From positions 71,790,424 through 71,854,423 of the forward strand of contig JACSVZ010000014.1 of the NCBI GenBank assembly GCA_014706295.1: DNA of 64,000 nucleotides. Reading direction: 5' to 3'. How positions within the stretch are numbered: position 1 is the stretch's first letter; every line of letters begins with the position of its first letter. The stretch comes from Lycocorax pyrrhopterus obiensis (taxonomy: Eukaryota > Chordata > Aves > Passeriformes > Paradisaeidae). Below are positions 50,001-60,703 of the stretch, in pieces. Position numbers and translations under genes: made by a program. The notes beneath the pieces are model-generated. The model saw only the letters and a program-made list of their open reading frames with translations. It had not been told where the DNA came from and did no database searches.

Positions 50001-50465
50001 GCCAGACCAGAAGAGCCGTGTCTGCAGGGCAGGACTCTGGTGGGTTAAGGACAGACAAACAGCACACAGGTGCAGTGAGGACAGTTTAAGGGATCAAGGC
50101 TTCCACTCATCTTTTATTCTGCAAGCCACTGCATCACGAGGATGTTGCAGGGATGCAGGGTGTGAGATAATTGTGCTACTTAGAACACCTGCATGTAAGT
50201 CAACATTTGTGGGGGCGCCCTAAGAGTTTAATTTCAGCTGAATTACGGCCTTTTATTTTTTAGCAGGGTTTGTTGCTGAAAGGCGATGAATGCAGAGAAA
50301 CACACAAATTGACTTTACATTGTATTTCTCCCTGAGATATGCTTCTGCAAAATATATATGGGCTGCCCTTTAAGAGGTTATAAAACCCCTCATGTTCTGT
50401 TAATAGAAAATAAACTAAGTGACTGCAAGTATCCCCAGGACTTTGCAGGTGTTATTCCTTAATGC

Positions 50466-50532
50466 AAAGTTAAAAAATAATACAAAATATAATTTTAGTT
50501 AAAGTTAAAAAATAATGTAAAATAAAATTTTA
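50466..50532 (+). repeat. Direct duplication, two copies of 32 bp, 3-nt spacer
   Basis: 50466-50497 and 50501-50532 both begin AAAGTTAAAAAATAAT and end ATTTTA. They differ at a few positions in the middle. It looks like a local tandem duplication in A-rich DNA. Confidence 0.8.
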
Positions 50533-52138
50533 TACTAGGCTTATAAGCCACCACTAGAGAACTTCCTGGAATACTTTCCCTTTCTGCCTCCCCTCCTCTG
50601 TGCCTTACTTCAATCCATGTTGGGATTTTTTTTTTTTCCTCCTTAGATTACCTGAGTGTGAAATCCCACACCTGTGCACTGGCAGAGTTTTAGGGAGCTC
50701 TGCATTTCCTCACCTGTAGTGTACACATGAAGGAGAGCAGATTGCTCTCTGACTACTTACTTACAGGTGCTGATTATCAGATCAAATTAAATTCTGACTG
50801 CTGCTAAGGAAGCCTTTTCTTGTGCAAGGGTTGGCATTCACGGCCTCTTTGCTTGGGCTCCCACCCAGAGCTCGACCAGCACCTCAGTCTGCATTTCCAC
50901 ACTGCAGCTTGCAAACTCCTCAGCACTGGAATGCTGATTTAAGCACAGTGATCAATAATCACTTCTGGTACCGTAAAAGTCTTTATTCAGAAAGGATATC
51001 ATAGACATTCGCAGATTCTCCTGGCTTTGTTTGTTTGTTTTTCTGGGCTCTGCAAGCCACAGCGCCTAAAATCTTCTTCAGTCACAATTCTTGGCACATC
51101 CCTCCTTGTGTTCATCCCTTGGTGTCTCCTGATCTGATGGCTTTTTGATGTTTCAGTTGCAGTTCCCAAGGAGTTCTCTTATTTCTGATTAATTTGTGCT
51201 GATTCATTTTAGCCCTATCATTCCACCCTTCCCCACACATTTGCTCCTTTTTATTACATTTCCCTGTTCATGAAAATCTATTTATATTCCTAAGGAAAAA
51301 AAAAATCCCCTTCCTTTCACTTACATTATTGCAAATGCTTTTTTCAGTATACAGAACTGATACTCCTGGTCAATGAAACCACTGCCTCTTAGATATAAGA
51401 TTTATAAAAGCTGTTTGAGGGACACAACCATCCTCTGGCTCAGACACAGCAGTATTTTTCTATTTCAGCTGCTTTGGTTTTGGGGTAGTTTCGTTTGTTA
51501 TTATTTATAGCTCCTATTTTTAATTTGTTTGTTTTGTTTTGGTTTGGTTTTTGTTGTTAAAAAAATCTTGGGGTTGCTAAGCCACATTCTCAGCTGGGGT
51601 AAACTGTGCTATTTTCATTTAGCTCAGAGAAGTCTGTTGATTTATGCAGTATCTGGTCTAATTTCTGTCTTTAGCAGACTAAGTGCTCTTGCAGTATGAA
51701 CCTGAGCTTTGCTCTAGCTGTGGAATTTATGGATGCCTAAAATTAGCTTGGAAACTGCTTATGGTTAGTGTCACATTCTAAGTAATTGTGCTATACACTT
51801 TAATTTATCAAGGGTCTGCTACAGTTAACATCTAAAATAGGAAAATCATTGTAAGCCATGGGTGATCATGCTGATCTGAGCTACATAAATATTATCTTTT
51901 GGTGCAAAGTGATGGAATAAGTGAGGGATAATTAACATGAATTACTGAATTATATGACTTTATTGATTCCCATTCCTAAGTATCAAACTAAGCATTTGAC
52001 AGTTGAACTGGTAGAGAAAGTGTGTCTTTGCTGAAATAAGTTTACTTTAATCTTGCCTGATTCTGAGGGAAAAATATGGTAAATCAAAGGAGGTTTTTGT
52101 TAGTTGGTTTGTTTTTCTTGTTTGTGTGTTTGTGGGAT

Positions 52139-52218
52139 ATTTTATTTTATTTTATTTTATTTTATTTTATTTTGTTTTGTTTTGTTTCGTTTCGTTTCGT
52201 TTCGTTTCGTTTCATTTT
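52139..52218 (+). repeat. Compound pentanucleotide repeat (ATTTT)n-(GTTTT)n-(GTTTC)n
   Basis: About 80 bases in which one pentamer family changes unit stepwise: roughly six ATTTT, three GTTTT and six GTTTC, then back to ATTTT-like sequence. Open frames across it are low complexity and not genes. Confidence 0.93.
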
Positions 52219-52721
52219 ACTTATTGTCTCTATTCAAGAGTTTGGGAAACAAAGGTAACAGTTCTCCAAAGAGAGCTAGGTGGCATCTTACACTTAGTTT
52301 GAAAGTAGGGCATTTATTCCCAAATGCTACATAATCTGGAGTTATATTCAACAAATTCTCTTGTAAAAGGGCACAGAGCATAGGTGAGGCTAAAGATTGG
52401 TAAAAAAGATGCCTCTAATATTGCATCATAACCAGATGCACATCATTTTGTCTGAGATGAGGTTTTCTGGGTATCATTTTTTTATAAGGTGCCCGTATCA
52501 CTTTCTCGTAATTTGTTTTCATTTTGTTTCTTAAATAAAATCCTTTAGTTTTGTAATTTCTTTACTTCTACTCTGTGAAGTGCAGAAGACAGAAAAGGTG
52601 AAGTTTCCAGGTGCAGGCCCTGTTATATAGTAGGAAAGAAGAAAAAAAATTTGAAAGGCATTCTTTTTTTTTCTTTAATACGATAAATATCTTCCCTCCA
52701 GGTTAAAATATAATTATTTTT

Positions 52722-53030
52722 CATAGAATTGGAGAATGGTCTGGGTTGGAAAATCATCTTGTTCCAGCACCCTGCCATGGGCAGGGACACCTCCCACTGT
52801 CCCAGGCTGCTCCAAGCCCCAATGTCCAGCCTGGCCTTGGGCACTGCCAGGGATCCAGGGGCAGCCACAGCTGCTCTGGGCACCCTGTGCCAGGGCCTGC
52901 CCACCCTCACAGGGAAGAATTTCTTTATTATATCTGATCTTAACCTTCTCTCTGTCAGTTTGAAGCCATTCCCCCTTGTCCTGTCACTACATGCTCTTGT
53001 AAATTGTCTCTCTCCATTTTCACTTATGTC
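52722..53030 (-). mobile_element. CR1 LINE, 5'-truncated 3' end with ORF2 tail
   Basis: The low-coordinate end has antisense terminal sequence (CATAGAATTGGAGAATGG) and CCATGGGCAGGGACACC. The minus-strand frame retains the ORF2 C-terminus without a break over its last 70 or so residues: SDRTRGNGFKLTERRLRSDI, then KKFFPVRVGRPWHRVPR, then APGSLAVPKARLD. Some substitutions relative to the young copies indicate moderate age. Confidence 0.92.
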
Positions 53031-54614
53031 TTTACCACTACATGACATTTGTTACAATCTTTAAGACAATTGTTAAAATATTGCTGAAAAAGGTGTGTTT
53101 TCTGGTTGTTTTCACCCGCACAGGAAGAGAAAATTGTGCTTAAGGCAGGTAATTTTCCTACAGTCTTCTGGCGAATCAGTAACAATTCTGTTTCTCGAAC
53201 ATTGCTCTGTAAACTGAAGGTTGTTGCATTTACTTATTTTAGAGAAACGATACTTTTTTAGAGAAACAATTTTTTTTTTGCATTAGTGCATAGATAGGAA
53301 TTTTATGGAACTGTTGCTCCATTGGCGGTGTTGTGTTGGCATCAACACTAAACCATATTGCAGGATATAGTGCGTTAGAGGCATCTGATTCCCATGTTAC
53401 CAGCAAGGAGACATCTGGTTCATGACTTTTAGCATAGCATGCCTCTTGGTGCAGCAACAGCATCCTAAATCAGGCATGACAGAAGCTCACACTTGGAGAC
53501 CAAAAAACCCATTTGCAGTATCGCTAATTTCTAATTGTGCGTTAAAACCCAAATGGATTGCATTCGCAAAATGATAAATGAGTTTAAATCAACACCAGCC
53601 TGAAAAGAAATGTCCAATTTGGAGAAATTAAGATTTTATTCACTGGGGAGTTACTACCTTAGCCATTGAGGCAATGTCTATCATGGCCTGTATATCAAGA
53701 AACCAGTTCTACTTCAGGAACTTATGCTGTGTGAAATGAAGATTAAAACAAGGCATTGTTCTCCATCACAGAGTTTGGTACGGCTTCCTGTGCAACAGCT
53801 CTGAGAAAGCTCCATGGGTATTGATGGTCTGAACAATCCCTCTCCAACAGTCTGACCCTGTTCCTGTGAAAATATTCTCGAAGCATTTCCGCAGAGACTC
53901 TGAGATAAAGTGACTCTGAGAAGATAAGATTCCTAATGCGTCACCCAGTGGGTCCAACTTTAATTTCCTGAATAGATATCTCTCGCATGAGGTATAAAGC
54001 TACAGAGGGCTGTTGCTGGAATCATTTTTTTCTGATTGCATTATGAATGATGACTATTACCCCACCAAGGAGCCTCACTGTTTAGATGACCAGCTGAGAC
54101 ACAAGGAAAGGGAGGAAAATACCCACATCTAGACATTTCAGTGTGGGTTACCATGTATACAAACAAACCCCTCTCCAGTGTAAAATCCAGCATGATGGAA
54201 ACTCACCATGACCCTCAACATGATACACCTCATAAACACAAATGACAAAGTCTATCAAGTTAACTGATTACTATAAATTATTGACATAGATGTATTTATT
54301 GCATACAATTAAGCTGCTCTTACTTCATGCTGTAAAGGACTCTTACAGGTTCACCATGATGGCTAATTAATTTACAGCCCACTTTGCAGATTTACGTTGT
54401 GTTGCTTACCAGTGCACAGAGCAAACAAGACCTGCAGAAACAGGAATCACGACACATCTTGTTTTCCATTGCTCCATGGTTTAATTTTTTTCTCATTATC
54501 ATGTAGACAGCCAAGGAGAGATGAGAAAACCTTAAAAAAAAAAAAGAAAAGAAGAAGAAAAGGTGGTTTGCCTTCAGTTATTTCAATATCCAGAAAATGT
54601 GAATTATGTCTAGA
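53031..54614. other. Non-coding stretch
   Basis: Unique sequence with no recognised element, ending in an A/G-rich run at about 54532-54562. Open frames stay at or below 80 codons. Confidence 0.65.
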
Positions 54615-54739
54615 TTTAGCCAGGTTGGATGGGGCTTAGAGCAACATGGTGTAGCTGGAATTGTCCCTGACCAGTGCCAGGAGTTGGATTCGATGACCTT
54701 GAAAGTTGCCTTCCTACCCAAATCCCTCTATTTGTCTAT
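54615..54739 (+). mobile_element. CR1 LINE 3' end, first of three in a row
   Basis: Landmarks are CAGGTTGGATGGGGCTTAGA, TGTCCCTGACCAGTGCCAGG, TTGGATTCGATGACCTTGAA and TTGCCTTCCTACCC, with a worn terminal segment (AAATCCCTCTATTTG). It is directly followed by a second CR1 end. Confidence 0.85.
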
Positions 54740-54877
54740 CACTGGATTTGTTTAAGGCCACTTGATTGGAAGCAGGTTGGAGAAACTTCATCTAGTTGAA
54801 GATGTCCAGCTGTGGCAGGGATGCTGGACTAGATGACAAATAAAGGTCCCTTCCAATCCAACCATTCCATGATTCTA
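54740..54877 (+). mobile_element. CR1 LINE 3' end, second of three in a row
   Basis: Landmarks are AAGGCCACTTGATTGGAAGC, ATGCTGGACTAGATGACAAA and GGTCCCTTCCAATCCAACC, ending CATTCCATGATTCTAAG, a recognisable terminal repeat. The same orientation as its neighbours and no gap between them. Confidence 0.85.
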
Positions 54878-55045
54878 AGAAGGGTGGGAGATGCCCCATC
54901 CCTGCAAGCATTCAAGGTCAAGTTGGACAGGGCTTTGAGCAATCTGGTTTAGTTGGAATCATCCCTGACCATGGCAGAAATTTGAAATGGATGACTTTCA
55001 AGGGTCCCTTCCAACACAAACCACTACAGGATTCTGTGATTTTCT
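54878..55045 (+). mobile_element. CR1 LINE 3' end, third of three in a row
   Basis: Landmarks are AAGGTCAAGTTGGACAGGGC, TTTGAGCAATCTGGTTTAGT, CCCTGACCATGGCAG and AAGGGTCCCTTCCAACAC, ending in CAGGATTCTGTGATT. It joins the preceding copy directly after that copy's terminal repeat. Confidence 0.87.
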
Positions 55046-55984
55046 ACGCAGCAGGAGCCCATTCCACAGCCCCAAATGCTTCTTTGTCGCTGACCAGTGC
55101 TGGTGAAGGCAGAGCATGGAGGGATGGAACTGGCAGGATTCCCCAATTTCACATGGCTGGATCTTCTCCAGCACTTCAGGCGAGCCTCAGCATGGCCTGG
55201 GGGCACAGGGACTGCAGGTGTCAGCTGCAGGTCCCCCCTGCTGACCTCTCCTGCTGTGTCCTTTCGGGCAGCCGATGGAGATCCCGAATGGCTCCTCCAT
55301 CCAGAGGATCTCTGTGACCAACGCAAGAGCAAAGTTGTGCTCAACGGCCAAGCACTGGATCAGGGCCGGGGGCTGGCAGCCAGGAGTCAGGAGGAAGAGA
55401 AGGAGGAGGAGAGTTAGTGGAGAAAAGCCTTGATGAAACTGTAATGAGAAAGGCAGCAGAAAGCAGAGCCCACCCTGGACATTCCAACCTCCTGCCGTAG
55501 TATCAGCATTCCTGCCTGAGGCCAGACTGCCTGTCAGAGCAGAGCTAAGGGCAGGCAAATGACTCCGTGGAGGAGGAGAAGGGAGAGAAAGAGGAGGAGA
55601 TTTGATAGAGAAGACCCTTGCTGGAATCCTAGAGAAAAAGAGGTGGAAGCCAAGCCCACCCATTCTCAGAAACCCTTGACCCTCCAACTTTTTGCAGTAT
55701 TATCAGTATCAAACTCAGAGCCCAGCCTGCTCAAGGAGATGACCCACAAGGTGCTCTGCTGGCTGGGATCAAGACCAAGATGGCCAAAATCAGTGAAACT
55801 GTGGGCTGGCAACTCCTGCCTGGTGCTTGAACCAGCCCTGACTGTATGGACTTCTAAAGCCACCTGCCTGAGGAGCCTTTTAATTAATATCTCTGGTCTG
55901 ATGAGCGAGGGGATATTCTGAAGACCATCCTAGTGCTCCCTCAGCTGGAGGGGCCCTGGCTGGAACAAGAGGAATAAAGCCAAG
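55046..55984. other. GC-rich unclassified segment with diverged tandem duplication
   Basis: Richer in GC than its surroundings and lying between CR1 copies. Units at about 55386-55535 and 55565-55732 share order and wording (GGAGGAGGAGA, AGCCCACCC, GTAxTATCAGxAT, GCCxxxCTGC), so the segment is an old tandem duplication. Open frames here reach 166 codons on the minus strand (55187-55687) but have no motif I recognise. It is probably a decayed repeat. Further CR1 5' sequence, an LTR or a lost pseudogene are all possible. Confidence 0.5.
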
Positions 55985-56240
55985 AGGATGGTGCCAGGCT
56001 CTGTTCAGTGGTGCCAGGGACAGGATGGGAGCAGGGGCCATAAAATGAACCACAACAAGTTCCACCCCAGCATGAAAAAGAACTTCTCTCCATGGAGGGG
56101 CAGAGCCCTGGAACAGCTGCCCAGGGAGGCTGTGGAGTCTCACCCGCTGGAAACTTTCCAAAACCACCTGGATGGGTTCCTGTGTTCCCTGCTTTGGGTG
56201 ACCTTGTCCAAGGCCACCACTGCCTTGGGCAGCCTGGTCC
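55985..56240 (+). mobile_element. CR1 LINE fragment of another subfamily, 3' end lost
   Basis: Landmarks in order are GATGGTGCCAGGCTCTGTTC, GTGGTGCCAGGGACAGGATG, AACAAGTTCCACCCCAGCAT, GAAAAAGAACTTCTCTCC, CTGGAACAGCTGCCCAGGGA, GGCTGTGGAGTCTCACC and TGGATGGGTTCCTGTG. This is the ORF2 tail region of the CR1 group that includes the common chicken subfamilies. The usual end (TTGGACTAGATGATC.. and terminal repeats) is missing after about 56240. Confidence 0.85.
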
Positions 56241-56627
56241 AGCAATTATAATAAAGTCTTTAAAGTCCATTGAATATAAATGGGATCTCATCGCAGACGA
56301 AAACACATTTTCTTTTATCCTCCTCCTCTAGCATCACCACCTATAACACACTTTTACATCTTCTACCACCATCCAGGGGGAAATGGCTGCCAGGAGTATG
56401 TTGATTGAGGCAGGAAGATCTAAACAATGAGTGGTGGTTGCATTGAAATTTCTACAGTTCATGATCAAATCATCTCCTGTTTGTTATTTTTTAATTTGCC
56501 AGACTGGGACATCCGGCATAGAGTGCATTTGGGAAAGACCTTGTCTTTTTTTGGGCTGCCATCATCGTCATCATCATTGAATGCTGTGGAATACCAGTAA
56601 TAGAGAACAGCATTTAAACTAAAAGTA
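56241..56627. other. Short non-coding spacer
   Basis: Unique sequence between two CR1 copies, including a small TCATCATCATC-type run near 56565-56578. Nothing else seen. Confidence 0.6.
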
Positions 56628-56866
56628 AAGATTTGGACTCAATATAAGGAGAATATTTCATACAATGTGGCTGGAGAGGCCCTGGCATAGATTGCCCAGA
56701 GAAGCTGTGGCTGCCCCTGGATCCCTGGAAGTGTCCAAGGCCAGAGTGGATGGGGCTTGGAGCAACCTGGGACAGTGGAAGGTGTCCCTGCCCATGGCAG
56801 GGGTGGGACTGGATAAGCTTTAAGGTCCCTTCCAACCCAAAACCTTCTGTCATTCTCTGATTCTAC
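56628..56866 (+). mobile_element. CR1 LINE, 5'-truncated 3' end
   Basis: It begins near AATATAAGGAGAATATTTCA (the ORF2 tail equivalent of 'gatataaggaagaaattctt') and passes AGAAGCTGTGGCTGCCCCTG, GGATCCCTGGAAGTGTCC and CTTTAAGGTCCCTTCCAACC. It ends with a double terminal repeat (CTGTCATTCTCTGATTC). Clear and fairly well preserved. Confidence 0.93.
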
Positions 56867-57344
56867 ACTCTGAGCAGGCTGCCCATCACAGCAGGAATGT
56901 GTACGTCCTTTTCAGGACACATTCAGAGTTTACGAGGGATGAGAAACTAGCCATTTAAAAAAATTATAGCCCTATGTCATTGCCTTAGTGCTTTTACACA
57001 GTAGACAAAGTAAATTGAAATTTCTTTCAGCATTCCTACCAGCAAAATGACTCCTCATATTTTACTATAGTTACCAATGGAAGTATTGGCTAACCTATTC
57101 TTTATTAAAATGTTCATTTTCCTTGTACTGCAATGCCCCTGGCCTTGGCATATTTCTTGTGAGCTGCTGCTGGAAAATTCTCTGTGCTTGGCAGAAATCA
57201 AGAATTTATGATGTGCCTCTGAGCAGCACTGAAGCAAACAGCAAAAGCTGTTATCCTTAGTGCTCTTTTGCAAGGCTGTCTGCTAAAATGTGCGTTTGAT
57301 CTGAAATTCTGCTTTGTGTTTCAATATTATTTTGATCTTTTACT
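56867..57344. other. Short non-coding spacer
   Basis: Unique sequence leading into the homopurine tract. Nothing recognised. Confidence 0.6.
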
Positions 57345-57429
57345 GGGAAAAAAAAGAAAAAGGAAGGAAGGAAGGAAGGAAGGAAGGAAGGAAGGAAGGA
57401 AGGAAGGAAGGAAGGAAGGAAGGAAGGAA

Positions 57430-57487
<58 letters not shown>

Positions 57488-57558
57488 AAAAGAAAGAAAG
57501 AAAGAAAGGAAAGAAAGGAAAGAAAGGAAAGAAAGGAAGAAAGGAAGAAAGGAAGAAA

Positions 57559-57600
<42 letters not shown>

Positions 57601-57711
57601 AGAAAGAAAGAGAAAGAGGAAAGAAAGAAAGAGGAAAGAAAGAAAGAGGAAAGAAAGAAAGAAAGGAAGGAAGGAAGAAAGGAAGGAAGGAAGAAAGGAA
57701 GAAAAAAGAAA
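57345..57711 (+). repeat. 367-nt uninterrupted homopurine tract, (GGAA)n/(GAAA)n
   Basis: Every base from 57345 to 57711 on the plus strand is A or G. About 71 bases of pure GGAA (57362-57432) are followed by about 57 of GAAA. Mixed blocks of GAAAGGAAA, GGAAGAAA and GAGGAAAGAAA units follow. All open frames across it, on both strands, are artefacts of the repeat. Such tracts can adopt triplex (H-DNA) structure, are highly mutable and may recruit ETS-family factors through GGAA, but none of this is shown here. Confidence 0.98.
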
Positions 57712-58407
57712 CAGCAGAAGCAAAAATCCACAGACCAGCATAGTATTCAGGAGTGGAACGATCCCATAAAGCACAGATCAAATGTTTCCTATCTGAGAGG
57801 TGTTTTAAAATAAGTAGAAAACAAGGCTGAATTGCCCTTGGCCTTGTTCAGCCAGGCTGTGACGTGTAGCATAAGCCTGGGCTTCCATTACTATGCTGAC
57901 TTTGGATAAGATGAGGACCTATGTCTCCAAAGCTATGACAGCCTTGGTTCTGGGGAAAATGTGTGCAGCTGAAGTCACTGCAGCAGGCACACAGTGCAGG
58001 TAAACACCCATGGGGTGTCTGCTGAATAATTCTGCATATGAGCCCGCAGGAGTGACTTCCTTGGGAACAGCTTTAGTGCAAGTGCATTTTCCAATGACAG
58101 AAAGTTTGCATCCTAGAAATAACTCAACTTTTTTTTGCTTACTCACCTTGTCCTGCTGGCTGCATGTGGGAGGTGGTGTTTTAGAGGTGGGATTTTAAAG
58201 GTGAAGTTTCCTGTTAGTAAAATGAAGTGGTCCCTGCCACACACTGGAAAAGACTGTAGATCAAATTCCTTATCTTAGTTTATTACAGCTGGAAATGTTG
58301 CGCTTTTCCTATGGGAAAATTCTCCATAGTGCCAGATGATGTGTTTTTCTCCCAAAGTGTTTTGGAATGGTATCACACTACCACAGTTTTACGAAACACT
58401 GCAAGGT
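57712..58407. other. Non-coding spacer
   Basis: Unique sequence. A consensus minus-strand donor (AAG|GTGAGT) near 58143 lacks a credible exon. Nothing else seen. Confidence 0.6.
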
Positions 58408-58513
58408 AGATGAGCAACCCAGTCTAGTAGAAGGTGTCCCTGGCCATGGCAGGGGGTGGAACTGGATGAGTTTTAAGGTCCTTTGCAGCCCAAACAATTC
58501 TATGACTCCATGA
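58408..58513 (+). mobile_element. Short CR1 LINE 3' end
   Basis: About 106 bases with GATGAGCAACCCAGTCTAGT, AGAAGGTGTCCCTGGCCATG, TTTTAAGGTCCTTTGCAGCC and the terminal CAATTCTATGACTCCATG. Strongly 5'-truncated and moderately diverged. Confidence 0.9.
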
Positions 58514-60479
58514 AACGTGTTTGCTGTTTCTGGCCTGATCCTTCTCGCACAGATGATCATAAAATAAGTTTAACCCACAAGTGGTCAGTAATCTCACATG
58601 ACAGAATTAACTGAGTCCCAGGCTGTATTTTTAAAGCAATCCACACTTACCTCATTAATGCCGAAAGCTTTTCTTAAGAGGGGCATTTTCAATTACTGGG
58701 GGAGTAGTGGTATTAAAAAATAAAAATAAAAAACCAATTCACCAAAAAGTTTATTTTCAAATTGAGGTCATTGAAATGAACTAAAAACCTCCCATTTAAT
58801 TTAGTGGGGTTTGGCTCACACTATTAAATTTTGGTGGTGTTGGGTTTGTTATTTGTTTTGGGTTTTTTTCACAGAGAATCAAGTGCAAAGTTTTTCTGGA
58901 GGCTTGGAATGCTAAATAATTTGTTCCAGCACTTAAAGCAGTTCACTGACTGCCTAAATTACTTTTTAATGCTTCAGTATAGCTCTGAAAATAGGCTGGC
59001 TGATTTATCAGTAAATGCACCTTTGTTGACAGCTGTTGTCCTTTATGCACTACTATTTTTTATAATGGTTTTCCTCCTTCTAGATGATTATATGTCACAG
59101 TACCCTAGCTTTGGTAGCATATGTCCTGATATAAAATAAACTGTGTTCTGGGGAAAATATATAATTTTCCAGTGACTAATTCTGACCTGCAAAACTGGCT
59201 TCAGTGACCATGCCTGCCTTGGTGACCAGGACACGGAAATAACCTCAACAAATGGGGGAAGTATATATATTTTTCCAAACAAAGGGAAACTTCAAGGCAA
59301 TGTTCTTAAGACCATATACTAATCAAAATACAGGCTGTCTTTTGGAATTCTTGCTAGTCAAATTCTTAGAGGAATCTGCTGCAACAGTGGCATGATGATT
59401 TGTGAGTCGCTTATTTTTCCTTGCTTGTTTTTGAAAAATTCCTTTTCAGAATCCTTAATAATCCTCCTCCCTCCTTTTTTTTCTACCTCGCTTTTGCAAC
59501 CATTCTGTTGAACAGCAGCTAGAGTTTGATTTCTAATGAGATCATTTGCCATGATTTATAGCTTGTTTTTTCTTAAGCCAGAACCTCTCACATTGACTCA
59601 TGCTGGGTATTATTCGATTGCTCAAATAGCCGTATTGAATTCAACTAGAACACTGAAGGACTATGTTTCTACTCAATGAAAAAGCCAAGATTAGCCCATT
59701 TAGAGAATTTCTTGATACCTGAGTTAATTCCCATCATTTCCAAGCATGAGATGAGGTGCTCCCATGAAAAAATTAGCCCACAGATTTTTTTCTGCCTATG
59801 GTGTAATTTATATTTTCTTATCTCCTCTCAATCGATCAGACAACTCGGCCTCATACATGATGTTGTCTCTTGCCTCTCCCCAGCAGAACCCTGCAAGTTA
59901 GACTTTCTTTTGTGTCTGTATTTAACTGTCTTCACTGAAGAAATAGTGTCACCCTAATCTGTGTTTTAGCTGGAACAGGTATTAAGGTCTATGTGTTTAT
60001 TTTCGTTTACTGTTTTGCTTTTTTTTCTCAACCATTTGCCACCTAATGTCGGCAAAATATAAGGAATAAAAGGTTGGCCTGTGAAAATGTTTTCAATTTA
60101 AAACTGTGTGTACCTGGCATAGGAGAAGAAACAAACAATAGATATGACTGGGAAGAGGGTCAATTCTCTTATTCAATTTTTAAGCTACTCTGAAAGGAAA
60201 ATTTCAGCATTTCTCAAAACATTCAGTGTTCCAATGTCTTAGTGCACTACAATAACTGTCAAAACCCAAGTGGATAAGATTTTAAGGACATTTTTGCAAA
60301 TAAAATGCATTCTTAATGCATTTTTTTTCCAGTTCAAGTCTGAAATAAGAACCCAGTATATTGATCCAAAAGCTTCTTTCAAGGGAAATAAATGGCAAGT
60401 AAACATGTCATGCATATCTGCTGCCGACAGCCTTAAACAAATAACAGTAAGCTTCATACTAAAATGGGGTAATTTAGAT
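58514..60479. other. Non-coding stretch
   Basis: AT-rich unique sequence. Frames of up to 102 codons (58831-59139, plus; hydrophobic end) show no recognised motif. Nothing else seen. Confidence 0.6.
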
Positions 60480-60703
60480 AGATATTAGGAAAAGGTTCTT
60501 CATTCAGAGAGTGGTGAGGCCCCGGCAGAGTTTTCCAGAGCAGCTGTGGCTGCCCCTGTATCCCTGGAAGTGTCCAAGGCCAGGCTGGACTGGGAGCACC
60601 CTGGGGCAGTGGGAGGTGTCTCTGCCCGTGTCAAGGGGTGGGACTGGATGAGATTTAAGGTCCTTTCCAACATGATTCTGTGATCATGATTCTGTGATTC
60701 TAC
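60480..60703 (+). mobile_element. CR1 LINE, 5'-truncated 3' end
   Basis: It begins GATATTAGGAAAAGGTTCTT, followed by GAGTGGTGAGGCCCC, CAGCTGTGGCTGCCCCTG, GGTGTCTCTGCCC and TTTAAGGTCCTTTCCAACAT. It ends with a repeated terminal octamer (ATGATTCTGTGATC then ATGATTCTGTGATTC). The beginning matches the CR1 ORF2 tail. This is the last of seven plus-oriented copies in 6 kb. Confidence 0.93.

Larger units (their letters stand above)
46691..52138. other. Non-coding stretch
   Basis: Unique sequence with an A-rich run (47031-47056) and the 35-bp-period duplication at 50466-50532. The minus-strand frame at 47456-47902 (148 codons) lies in a segment of moderate GC that might be an old repeat or pseudogene. 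I see no identifiable motif. No gene called. Confidence 0.55.

Noticed and set aside
57257..57813. Open frames of up to 181 codons rich in Lys-Glu-Arg-Gly or Phe-Leu-Ser-Pro
   Set aside because: They are translations of the homopurine microsatellite.
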